Below are positions 24,424-35,558 of a stretch of DNA of 64,000 nucleotides, piece by piece. This stretch comes from Nymphaea colorata. Lineage: Eukaryota > Streptophyta > Magnoliopsida > Nymphaeales > Nymphaeaceae. The position numbers and the translations under genes are program-made. The stretch's first letter is position 1. Every line of letters starts with the position of its first letter. The stretch covers positions 2,854,001 to 2,918,000 of the forward strand of contig NC_045141.1 in the NCBI RefSeq assembly GCF_008831285.2, read 5' to 3'. The notes beneath the pieces were generated by a model that was not told where the DNA came from, ran no database searches, and saw only the letters and a list, made by a program, of their open reading frames with translations.

Positions 24424-27400
24424 ACATAAATAGTTGACAAGAAAGACAAAATCACACAGAATGTTGCATAACCGCTCTCACACTCTACCTTACCAAAAAA
24501 TCAGTAACTTCTATATGAGGACATTTGAATGAAAGATTTTGACATGATTTTACTGAAGTGAGTTTGACATGGAACATGCAGTTTTTATCACCTGAAATTT
24601 TTCCAAAAAAGATGTATTTCATTTTCACTTAAATCTCAATTATTTCCTCAGCTTTAAGCCCGGCCCTAGGTTCAAAACAAACTTTCATACCCTGACCTAA
24701 GTTCAATTCATGACTATTCGATCCAAAATGAATTTTCAGACCCATGTTTGAGCCCAAACTTAAGATTCGAATTCGGACACAAGATTCAAATCCAAAATCT
24801 GATCCTTGGATCCAAATTAGATCTGAAACCCAAGTCTATATCCAAATCGAGCATTTCAAACTCAAAATTCAATGTTAAGATCAAGACAACAAAGTTTGAT
24901 GCTACTAAGTGCCGTGCATGCATGCATGGACCCTCCTTTTGATTATATACTTTGCTCTCATGCCAAAAATATGTTTTGAGCTTAAATCACTCATTAGAAT
25001 GCGCCAGCAACCAATTGAACCTAATCCAGATTTAAAACATACCCGGAATAATTCAAAAACTTACCCTTGGGGGGCAGTTTTGAGCTTTTTGGGTGGGCAT
25101 TAGCCCTGCCCACACCCCAAAGAGGTATTTGCAGGGCTAATGACCAATTCCACTTAGTCAAAAACTATTTTAAAAAAATAAAAATAAAAATAATTCAAAA
25201 TTATTTGAAATTCGCATGAAAGTCTTGTTAAATTAAAAAAAAATCAAATTTTGAATTTTGGTTCCAAAACTTTCTATAAATACCCTCATAATCCTCTCTC
25301 TTGAACATGAGCTAACCTTGGAGGAACCTCTAATGCTTTCTCTCTTGAAATTTTTTATTTTCCCTTAGCTATCTCTTTCTATTTTTTTCTTCTTCTCCAA
25401 CCTTGAGAGCAAGGTTCTCCAAGTTCAAACTTTTCAAGAGAGCACGAGGAGACTTCTTGGAAGGATATTTTCATCATCTTGGGGCTTCATCTGATGCGAT
25501 TCTAAGATCATTCAAAGGAGGAAACTCATCTATGTTCATGTAATCCTTATTCCATTTTATTTTCATTTCTTCTTACCATCTCTCCATGTCCGTGCAAGAA
25601 AATTCAAATGATTTTCTATCCGAAATCGAAAGCTACATCTTGAGTGCACTGGGAGTATGAGCAAGGCGAAATAAATTATATCTCTTCATTTATTTCTAAA
25701 AATATGCTATTTATATTTATTTATTCATCATTTATGCTTGAAATGATGCTCATGCATGATGTATTAATTTTCCTTACCAATGAGCAAATGCACGACAAGA
25801 ATGAGCGTTTGGGGTTGGGGATTTTCTCATTTTTATGTTCATTTTTTATGTTGGGACTTGTTCAACCCGGCCCATTCACGAATTTGTACATGTTAAAGTG
25901 CATCTTCATGTCATTCTCACACTTAGGTTCTTTCTTAATCACCCGATTAGGGACCCCAATGAGTGCATTCTTACGTTGCTCTTCATTTTATGTATGTTTG
26001 ACTTTCTTCCATACCCAACGGTAAAAGAAATATATTCTCTTGTAGCAAACAAACTAATAATGCTTTTCATGTTCACATACAAAAAATATTTAGAATCATA
26101 TTTTCTAAAAGATTTTTGAAAGCAAGAACCCCCTCTAGCGGCCTTGGAGACTTAGCTTAGGCTCTTGCATGAGTCCAAGTTCCTCTCCGGCTTACATAAA
26201 AATCGAAGTAGGATATTTTCAAATCATTTCTTGATTTCAACTCTCATGAAAACATATATGTATATACATGTTATATGCGCATACGTGCACATGACTATCT
26301 CTTTTTTACGAACTCTCGTATACGTATATATAATATATACGTGTGTTTCATTTTAAAATCTCTATATCTTTCTTTCTAAAATCTTCTTCTCCCTCTTTAT
26401 TTGATTTATACTTTCTTTTCACAAGCTTTCATATATGTATCAATATGTATATATATACATATATATGTATATATAAATATGTATATAAATACGTATCTTT
26501 CTCTCTTTTAAATAATTTGTTTTTTATTTTCAAAATTTCTTTCTCTCCTTCTTTCTCCGTTTTTTTTTTGTATTCTAGTATTTCCTCTTTTCCAATCTTT
26601 TGATATTTTTCTTCCAAAATCTTTTCATTTGCCGACTTCATCAAGACAAAAAACTCAAGTAATGACCGATTCATGTTTGATAGTCTACAACCTCATTTCA
26701 CTTTCAAAAACTTTTTTTTCTTCGTAAAAATATTTATGACAATTATAAAATGAGAAACTTAGATGTATGTGGTGATATGAATGCTCTTAGATGAATGTCA
26801 TGATAAGAATGAATGATTTTCTTCTAATCATGTAGGACCAATGCATCCATACATTCATATTCACTTAACATAACAAATTATTACAAGCATATCTGTAAAA
26901 GAACTTAAGCAAGATGACATGGAGTTCTAACTAGGTAGGTAGTAACCAAATTAGAACAAAATCTCAAACCTACTTAAACTTTTAAGAGAACACTAAAGAG
27001 ATTCCAAAATTGATCTTCAAGGATTTCCAAATGATATTTATAAAGATTTTTCAATTCAAAATTTCTCAAATAAAAATGTTTTACACTCTTAAATGATTCT
27101 TCGAAAATTTCTCAAAATCTTGAAACATCAAATCTTCAAATTTGTTTTCAAATATTATACTGCATTTAGAATGACAAAGATGATTAAGCCAAAACAAAAT
27201 GCATCAAGACTAAACATAGCCCTTAGATTGATTACCCCTGGTGAAAAGGTGTCGGGAACGGTCGATGCTCATACCGACGGGTGAGTCCCTTGCTCTCTCA
27301 TTTCAAAACAAAACTTCATTTTTCTAGAGCACTCCAAAAACCAAAATGATTTTTTTAGGGGATGCAAACAACAGTGAAGCAAGTACTAGCAGCAAACTCA

Positions 27401-27518
27401 ATATAGAGCACTTGTACTCAAACTAATCTAATGATAGGTAAGTGTGGATAAAACGTGAACCTAGCTCAGCCTGAGCATTGAGCTACAAACTTAGTAATAG
27501 AATGACAAGAGATACAAA
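24424..27518. other. Gene-free, LTR-like sequence with AT-rich stretches
   Basis: No gene. TATAAATA at 25,275-25,282 follows GC-poor DNA and precedes a C/T-rich leader-like stretch, as in an LTR promoter, but no LTR borders could be fixed. A perfect 12-bp inverted repeat lies at 25,098-25,109 and 25,131-25,142. From 26,430 to 26,500 the text is almost pure TATATACATATA. Short frames such as 25,644-26,119 have no recognisable content. Confidence 0.4.
25275..25282 (+). promoter_or_regulatory. Candidate LTR TATA box
   Basis: TATAAATA followed about 45 bases later by a pyrimidine-rich CTCTCTTGAA leader. There is no gene downstream, so it would be a retroelement promoter if real. Confidence 0.3.
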
Positions 27519-30500
27519 TGTAAAGTTACTTTTTGGGCAGGTCGGGTCGGAGCGGATCCAGACCCGAACCCGAGCCCCACACGTGAAGAGCCCGACGTCT
27601 TCCCTTCTTTTCCCTCGTCTTCCCCTTCGTTCTTTCCTCTTCTAAGTCACGAAGAAGAAACAGGAGGCGGGAGCAACAGTCGACGACGAAGGGCGTGGCA
27701 GCGGCGATGCTTGGGCCAGCGGAGGAAGGGCGACGATGGCGGTGGCGTTGGTAAGCCCTCTCGACCTCTTTGCCTCTTCCTCTCCTTTCTATCTTCTTTT
27801 TTTCTCCTCCTCCCTCCTACGCAACCCTCTCCCCATCTCCTCTGTCTCCTCCTCTCCATCTCCCCCATTTCCCCCGCTCATTTTTGCCTCTCTGTTTGTC
27901 TCTCCTCTCTGTTTGAACTCTCTCTACCCACGCTCTCTCTCCCTTGCCACGTTTCCCCTCTCCCGCTCGTGTTGTCTCACTCCCTCACCCATCCTTTTTC
28001 TCTGCTCTAGCTCTCTCCCTCACCCGAACCCTTGGTTTCCCCTCTATCACTGTCTCCCTCACGTGCGCAACCTCACTCCCATCTTATCGTGCCCTTATTC
28101 ACTCGTTTTTAGCTCCCCTTACAACTACCGTGGGCCTCGTCTAACGACAAACCCCTCTTTTAAACCACTTTTCTGTTGATTTTGACTTTTGGTGGCTGTT
28201 AGATTGGATTGTAGTTTAGGGATGCGTTTTTCCCCTCTTAGCCGTGAGGAGAAGGCATTGGTGGTGGCGGCATTGCATGATTTTAGCCGCTAGGGAATCA
28301 CTCGAACTCTTGAGGTGACTGCCGGGAGCATTGCAACAGTTTAGACTCTAAATTTGGGGTGAGCGAGGCCTAATCGAGCCTAAATTATCGAATATTTATT
28401 GTTAGAGCATGTATAATTATTACTTGAGCATGGTAGATTTAAGAATTGATGAATTAGAATGCATGCTAGCGATGTTATTATTTTGAAAAAAGTTTAGGAT
28501 TATTTTGAGAATGACGAGAATCCACGTGTATATCTATCTCTTTAGCATGATGGGTTGATTTTTGAAGCGATTAGGAAACATGGTAGGAATTGATGTGCTT
28601 GAGAAGATTTAGAACCATTTTCGGGAACATGTGTCGCATACTATTGTGAATATGTGAATTGTGGCGTTAGTTGGGAAAAAATACGTGAGTTGAGTGTGAC
28701 TATTGGGAAGTCGCCTCAACTATGAAAGCAAGCGAAACGTGTATTAGTGATTGGTTGAATCGAAAGTTCGGAACATGGATCATTTGGTAACAACCTCGAG
28801 GGTTGGAAAGAGGCCTTTTAGAGGGCTTTGTGGGTGGACACCCTCTTGAGGTGATGACATGCCTCAATGATTGTATTGTCAGATTTGTATTAATTGTAAA
28901 GCGATGTGAATAGAGAAATTATCGTTTGACTGTGTTTGCAGGTACAACAGGTACGTCAAGTAGACCTTGAGCAACACGGGTTGTAGCTCGAGGTGTTTTG
29001 TGAACGTGCGATAGGTATCGCGGCATTCCAGGCAAATCCCTACCTAGGGCCAACTTCTGAATGTGTGTTTAGGATCGTTGGATCCTGCGGTTGTGATGTG
29101 ATTGAATGATTGTGATGTGATTGAATGATTGCAATGTAATTGAATGAATGTATACATGAGAATTGAATGTTTATGCGATAAGTTTTATTTTGAAAGTTAC
29201 TATGCAATTGCATGTGCATGCTAGAATTGATAACTGCTTAGGACAAATGAGGTGGGGTATCGAGTCGAGTATCTCCTCAATCCCAATTGTGCATTAGAAA
29301 GCATCGTAGAATGATAATTGCCTAGGACAACTACGAGTCAATCATGGATCGAGATTACTCTCTATGGTTTGGCTAAGTTTTGAAAGATGTGATTGATGTA
29401 TTTGATTAATGTGAATGTTGTGGTATGTGGAATATACATTGCCGTGAGCAATAATGCAATTGAATAAAATTGGAGGGTAGTTGTACCCATATTGTATTAC
29501 GGCTAGTTAAGAATGTTAATATGATATGTATAGCCCTCGTATGGAGGTAATTAGAGGTGTGAGTGCACTCATGAAGTGAATCAACCTCATGAGCTAGCCA
29601 GTCATTTTGTGCGTGTGCAATTATAATAATAAGAATGAAAGAATAAGAAATGAGAGGCCAGTGGGTTGTGGCATTGTGTTTGGGAGTTGTCCCGCCTTCG
29701 CCACTGGTCTCGCCTGTTCGGAGCGCAGGCGGTGCAAGGTGTCAGTGTATTATTGTGTGATATGCTTGGAGCATTGGGCTCCCGCCTTCCCAAACTAGGT
29801 GTCCTAGGGAAGGCTGAGTATCTCTCCTTGGAATTCATACATCCATGGACGAGTGCTCTACCGCTACAGTGAGAATGGATCCATACTGTTTCGGGTCACC
29901 ATGGGGGTTGTCTCCCGCTTGTAGGCCACCTGCGGTGTGCACGTGTCTTTATTTGCACCCACAGGAACTATCAATTCACTGAAGCTAATGAAAATGAAAA
30001 GAATATGAATGAAATATATGTGAATGATGTGCATGTGAATGAAATGAATGAGAATGATATGTTTATGCATGCCTTGCATGTGAATTGGAATCATGTTATC
30101 GTGGTCCTTGAGTGGCCTTTACATGTCATGGTATATGTGAGGGGCCTTCTTGTCAAGTCATGTGACTAAGTCATATCACGACATGATGATGATTTGCTTT
30201 TATGATTGTGATTATCTCATAATTGAGCGCTGCCTAAGAAGGTTAGGGATTTTTCTTGGATTGTTGTCATACTGAAGGCTTAACCTTCAATTGTTTCTCC
30301 TTTTTCAGGTTTTGGCGGACTTGGGGCAGCAGGTTGATCAGATGGCTCTATTCACATCCTACTGGGGAGGTTTTGGGTCTTTTGTTGTGGTGGCACGTCA
30401 TGCTTAAGTCTCTTTGATGTCATGGTTTTGTTAGACATCAAAGTTGTGGTCTGGAGGCATTTTGTCATATATATTGATGTGATTTTTGTATGAATTGGAA

Positions 30501-30635
30501 TTGTTATATAAATGAAAGTTTGCCCCATTGTTTTGAATTGCATAGCTCATTCTTTTTTGAATTGTTGTGTCGTTGCACCTCAACATTTTATGTTAAAAAA
30601 AAATGTTTGAGGGTCAAAAAGGTTGGGGTGTGACA
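27519..30635 (+). mobile_element. Solo LTR (about 3.1 kb), related to the LTR at 2,786-5,730
   Basis: Begins TGTAAAGTTACTTTTTGGGC and ends GGTTGGGGTGTGACA, the ends of the LTR at 2,786-5,730 read in the opposite orientation. Shared landmarks are the CCAGACCCGAACCCGAGCCC segment near 27,560, the GGGGTGAGCGAGGCCTAAT segment near 28,355, the GGGCTCCCGCCTTCCC segment near 29,775 and GGTTTTGGCGGACTTGG near 30,308. There is no primer binding site or internal domain on either side. The 5-bp flanks (ACAAA and ATAGA) do not match, so it may have formed by recombination between different insertions or its duplication has decayed. Internal frames (27,711-28,179) are T/C-rich and not genes. Confidence 0.75.
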
Positions 30636-30706
30636 ATAGAAGTTAGATTTAGGAATCTGGGAACTGAAATTGAACTCAACCTGTGATGAATGAACTTGAA
30701 CTAAAC

Positions 30707-30709
30707 TAA
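30707..30709. other. TAA target-site duplication, left
   Basis: TAA directly before the left inverted repeat; the same three bases follow the right repeat at 32,840-32,842. A 3-bp TAA/TTA duplication is the hallmark of PIF/Harbinger insertion. Confidence 0.75.
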
Positions 30710-30760
30710 GGGCCCATTTGATGGGCGGGTGAAATAGCTTGGGGAGGGGTAAATCTGTAC

Positions 30761-30859
30761 GGGCGGGTGAAATTTCACCCGCCCCATTACAAACTCATCA
30801 AACGGGGTGAATTTTCACCCGTTTGACCCAAAAGGGAGCGGGTGAAATTTCACCCGCTC
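30761..30859. repeat. Cluster of palindromes in the left subterminal region
   Basis: Two perfect 24-bp palindromes, 30,761-30,784 and 30,836-30,859, share the core CGGGTGAAATTTCACCCG. An imperfect one lies between them at about 30,801-30,824 (AACGGGGTGAATTTTCACCC). GGGTGAAAT is also part of the terminal inverted repeat, so the palindromes look like copies of that motif facing each other. Confidence 0.9.
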
Positions 30860-31236
30860 GAGTTCATGTTTCGAGCGCTGTATCACCCTCCTCCGCAGCT
30901 CCTGCTCCCTCCTGCCTTCTCACCGTCTTACCACAGCACCACATTAGAACGAGCTCGCCTCTCCGTTGCGTCATCGCCTCTCCGCTGCACCGTCGCCTCT
31001 CTCCTCCGCTGGTATGTTTTCTCCCTTTCTCTCTCTGATGCCTTCCCTTTCTCTCTTGCCCTAAGTTCTTCTAGATTTGGGCATTTCATTTGTTGCCTTG
31101 TCTCTGTGTCCCTCTTTGCCTTGTCTCTGCGTCCCTCTTTGACCATTCCCTGATTTCTTTTTTTTTTTACCATGGAACCGTGAAGAATTCCATCGCCAGT
31201 TGCTCCTTACTCCTCCTCTCTCGCTCTCTCTTTTTT

Positions 31237-31903
31237 TACCATGGAGCACGATGATCAGGGGGTTTGTTTCCAGTGGACTACCCGTGATGGCACTCTCTCT
31301 TTATTCCAAAATGCTTCGTGATGGCATGTTTCCTGATAAATACACATACCCGTTTCTCTTCAAGGCTTGTGGATCTCTAGCTAGGAATGGTCTGGTGCTA
31401 GGGAAATCACTCCATTGTCATGTTTTGGAACTTGGGTATGCGTTGGATCTGTAAGTTCTGACTGGGACCATGCACATGTATGGGCAGTTAGGTTTTCTAG
31501 GGGAACCAACGAAACTGTTCGATAATATGCCGTAGAGAGATGTGGCTTTTTGGACTAGCCTGATCACCTGCTACGCTGCTAATGATTGTTGGGAAGAGGG
31601 GTTATTGGCGTTCAACTTTTTGAGGGATGATTGTATGAAGTCAAATTCAGCGACATTGGTTTGCGTCATGGGCTGTTGTGCTCAGCTGGGTGCGTTGGAC
31701 CAGGCACGATGTTTGCACTCGGTTTTGGAGAAATTGAGCATCAAATTTGATGTCTTTGTTGGCAATTCTCTTATTGATTTGTATGCGAAATGTGGGAGGA
31801 TAGACTATGCTCGTCAAGCCTTTGATGAAATGCCCAAGCGAGACTCATTCTGAGCCGGATGCCGTCACTTTTTTGGCAATCCTTGGCATCTGTCAAGTTG
31901 ATT
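31237..31903 (+). pseudogene. Captured fragment of a PPR (PLS-class) protein gene
   Basis: Several pentatricopeptide repeats are recognisable. PWSTMIRGFV and PDKYTYPFLFKACGSL open the fragment. DVAFWTSLITCYA follows, then NSATLVCVMGCCAQLGALDQ, then VFVGNSLIDLYAKCGRIDYA and FDEMPKRDSF. This spacing is that of a PLS-type PPR protein, which in plants edits or processes organelle RNA. The frame has stops at about 31,452 and 31,533 and at 31,851. It then jumps by one base into EPDAVTFLAIL, a later piece of a PPR motif, implying an internal deletion. There is no start region with a transit peptide and no E or DYW end. It lies wholly within the Harbinger-like element and is not expected to make a working protein. 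Confidence 0.8.
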
Positions 31904-32839
31904 GAAGCAATGAGATCTACAGCAAGTTTCCTTGATGCAGTTGACGAACAACCTCCATCGCTACATATATGTGAAATTTTGTAGTTCAGTGATGCCGGTG
32001 GAAGTGGTTTCTAGGTGAAAGGCTAGATAGATTGCTGAAATCTGATTCACAATGTAAAAATTGCTTCTCTTCTGAAGCTGTTCTTATATCTGTAATGATG
32101 TAATGAGCCTTCAAGGTTGTGAACTCATTTAGCTTGTTAGATTCTGCAAAGCTAATCAGCTGGTTTAGTTTATCTTGTCTTACGAACCCTGTTTGGCTCA
32201 GGAAGGGAGACATAAAGATTATTTTAAATTGATTTAATGAGAGAAAATAGATCCTGGGATGAACAGACATGTCAAGCAACTCCTGATAACCCATGTTGAA
32301 TTGGAGCCAGGAATCCGGAAGTAGTTGCATTTGGGATAATCTAATTATGTATTATGTAATACCCTGTGTGGTCAATTGCCTATATGGCTTAAGGTCAATC
32401 CTAAGCATGGCCAATGTGATCTAATCAAAGTTGGATAGTAGCCAACCAAGATCTAGTAGTAATGGTCATTGAAGATTTCAAATGAAAATTTGATAGAATC
32501 TCATCTACACGTTCTTCTTATGCAATTATAAGCCATAGGAATCATAGAGAATAGCTGCAGAGCGCAGCCTATAAATAGAAATAAGGATTTTCTACGAATT
32601 TAACTCTAAAATTTACATTTAACTAGAGCAAACTACAATAGCTTTCACTGTACATCAAAATCTTGCAATATTATTCATGTGCATCAAACAGGGTTAAATT
32701 TACCACGGTAAATTCTTCTTGTGCATCAAACAGGGCCTCAGATTGGAAGAGGGATAAATTTCATCTTGTAAATTTTTCTAGAAAAATTTACCATGGTAAA
32801 TTTACCGCATTAAATTTCACCCACCCATCAAACGGGCCC

Positions 32840-35170
32840 TAAGGGAAGATATGTCTATGCATAATGAGCATGATCCTAACTTGGTTTGAGTTGGTTGAGT
32901 TTAAATTAAGCTCAGATCCTGCTAAATAAAAGAGAGAGAGAGACCTAATGTAAACATGTAAGTTTGTAACTAAAATTTAGGCTTTGTAACTCAAAACAAG
33001 TGAGACGAGACTTATTTTCCATTGAGATTAACCTATGTTGAGCTTGAATGGGCTTAAGGATGTCAAATTGAGTTAAAAATAACATATTCTTGGTTTCAGT
33101 GAGCTGGCGTGAGCTAGAGTAAGCAGGAATGAGTTGGGCAAAACATTGGTGAGCTAACTCCAACTTCTTCTAGTGGTTTGTAGAGCTAGAAATCACACCA
33201 ACTGAGCTTGTTCTGAATAGTTATTCGAGTTCCTAATGTTTTCTAAAGTTCAAGGGTAAAATGATCATTTGTTAGGATGATGTCAACTTAGCTACTCCAG
33301 CTTTCCTATACCTTAGGTTTTTGGTACTTACATGGACATGTTTTGGACCTAATTCAAGTGAAAAGCCTCTATGTTTAAAATGTCTTTGGAAAACTAGTTT
33401 CAAATTAACATAGTGAGGGATAAAATGGTAATTTAATGTATAAAATTTAGATTGTCTACGGGTGTCTCTTGTTATCACTAAGCCGGTGAAAGCAGACTTG
33501 GTGGCAAAGACAAAAACACGAAATTTTCAAAATAAAAAAATATCGTAGTGTAGGAAAAAGCTCATGGCTTTTTTAAAATGACGTTATAGCTTGAAGTACA
33601 AGGACATGGCCTCTGCTGCTTACAAAAAAAAAGATCCCCTATTTTGGAAATTGGTTTAACTTAGTGATATCTTTTGAAAATATTGTTGATCTAAACATTG
33701 TTTAGAATAAAAAACGCTAAATTATGGAATCGGTTCCAAGAAGTGTCCGAAGTTCCTGCAAGTTTGTTGGATGTTGGATCCTGCTCCAAGTCTGTCTCTT
33801 AATCAATGCCATCAACACTAAGGGAATTTCTTTCTAATTCTCAAGACATGTTTAGAGGAATCATTCTTTATTGGGCATCTGGTAAAGAAGCAATCATTGG
33901 CTTGGAATCTTCCTAGATGCAAGAGACTTCACTCCATGTTGGAGTCGTTTGATGCTTATGGTCTTTGATCCTCGAAGTAGACACTTTTTTTTCTTAATTT
34001 TTACTTTTCTTGTGGCACTGTTGGCTCTTTTCTTTTCCTTTTCAGAACTTCGATTTTTCTTTTGCTTTTTGCACTTTTTGCTGGTCATATTTTTTCTATC
34101 ATCCGGTTACGCCTCACCTTTAGTGGAAGTACCTCACAACCTTAAAAGGCTACTATAAAGTTCCACCACTTTGGTGGTTTTGCATAATTTCATTTATGTG
34201 TTTTATCTATTTTATCTTTACGGGCTTGGAAAACATTCATAAGTCAAGTTCTTTGCGAATAGATGCAAATCGACTTTACATCTGGCTGGTATTCTTGATC
34301 ATTGACTCAAAGGAACAAACCACATGCTTGCCTCGCGTCTATCCCTTACTCATTTTGTAGTGCTCCACCATTATTTTTTTAGACAGTTGAGAGCATTATT
34401 GTCAAACACTTCTTGCAAAATCCGAGTGTGTGCTTGATTTCCTGAGTCAATGACATTTTCTAAATTTTGATCCTTTCAAGTTCATTAAATTCTTCCTCAG
34501 GGTTCATGTCGAGGTTCTGTTTAGAACTTCTTCTCTGACTGTTGAGGGCGACAATTAGTAGTTATTGTTTTCTCAAAAAGATATCAAAGTTGTGAAGATG
34601 TCTTGGATCAAGGAGAGAGCAGATCCTCAATTCTAACGATCACACAAGCCTTGCCTTCTCTTATTTCCTTTTTTTCTGTTTAAAAGGATAAACGAGAATT
34701 ATAAATACAATTGTAATCAAATGAGCATCTAGATTCACCGTATACGTGCATGTACGTGTATGTAAGAATCTTTCACATATGTTCTTTTTACATATTGTCC
34801 AATAATTTATATTCTTCTATTTGAAGTCAATTTGTATTTTGTACATTATATAATTAAATTTAGTGTAACCTGATTAACAAAAAATGAAGTTAAAGTTCAA
34901 TATCAAATTGTGCTTATGATCTGCTGTTGTTAAATCAAAGTTGCAACATCAGGCTCGACCATGCTATAAATCGCTTTGGCCAGTTGGAAGTGCCCCAATA
35001 AATTAATAAATTAATGAGACGTTTGTCAGCCTTACATTCAGCAAGAAATGTCATAATAGGAGATCCTGTCATGAAAGATTGCGATATCGAAAGCTAAAAC
35101 TATAGGCAGAATGCATGGATTAAAAGTACTATCTTCGGTAGTGGGTCCGGAGGAAAAAAGCCAGATGAGC
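32840..35170. other. Intergenic region upstream of the ACT-domain gene
   Basis: No supportable gene. The frames at 33,894-34,158 are low-complexity. The region contains a GA run near 32,931 and AT-rich segments. The last few hundred bases should include the promoter of the gene starting at 35,559. Confidence 0.5.
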
Positions 35171-35175
35171 CACGG

Positions 35176-35183
35176 TATATAGA
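35176..35183 (+). promoter_or_regulatory. Candidate TATA box of the ACT-domain gene
   Basis: TATATAGA sits directly upstream of a GA-rich run (35,183-35,210), a common arrangement at plant core promoters. A transcription start about 30 bases downstream would give a leader of about 350 nt before the chosen ATG at 35,559. Confidence 0.4.
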
Positions 35184-35280
35184 GAGAGAGAGAAAGAGAG
35201 AAAGAGAGAGTTGAACGCTCCGACTAGGAAGAGGACAAAAGGTAAGGGAGCTCGTGTACATTTTGTTAGCTGCTCTGGCG

Positions 35281-35433
35281 ATGGCGGGTCACCAAGAATC
35301 AGTGGATCAAAATCCAGTGGATTGAATGCGATTTCGTTCGTGGGGTGCAAACTAAACGGGTTTTATGGACGTGGGCACTTGAAAGAAGTCCCTCCATCTT
35401 GGTCACCCAGAGAAAATCCTGATGGGGTTGTAA
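35281..35433 (+). other. Four upstream open reading frames in the leader
   Basis: If transcription starts near 35,210, the leader contains four short ATG frames: 35,281-35,325 (14 codons plus stop), 35,326-35,355, 35,365-35,382 and 35,422-35,433. None overlaps the main start. The first two abut directly (TGA then ATG). Such frames often lower translation of the main frame; that role is an inference. Confidence 0.45.
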
Positions 35434-35558
35434 TAAATCCATTGCATTCTCCATCACCTATTTCGAAACCAAGTGGCCTCCTCTTTGTCTCCAACTTGGA
35501 GAGTCATCCGTCATCTGAATTTTATTCCTTCATAATTGTTTGGTGCTTGCTTCTGGAA

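Larger units (their letters stand above)
30710..32839. mobile_element. PIF/Harbinger-like non-autonomous element with a captured PPR gene piece
   Basis: The ends are inverted repeats: the left starts GGGCCCATTTGATGGGCGGG and the right, read from its end, GGGCCCGTTTGATGGGTGGG. Over 26 bp they match at 24 positions. TAA flanks both sides. Terminal GGGCC plus a 3-bp TAA duplication is typical of PIF/Harbinger and Tourist-like elements. The 2,130-bp interior has no transposase; it holds a GC-rich exon-like segment (30,890-31,020), a broken PPR gene piece (31,237-31,903) and non-coding DNA. Palindromes cluster near both ends. Near the right end GTGCATCAAACAGGG occurs twice (32,679 and 32,721), like partial extra copies of the terminal repeat. 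Mobilisation would need a transposase from elsewhere. Confidence 0.7.

Noticed and set aside
27711-28179. 147-codon Ser/Pro/Leu-rich frame
   Set aside because: Lies inside the solo LTR and is C/T-rich low-complexity sequence.
35211-35558. In-frame N-terminal extension of the ACR-type protein by 116 codons
   Set aside because: No in-frame ATG upstream of 35,559; the extension would need a TTG start and matches nothing typical of a transit peptide.
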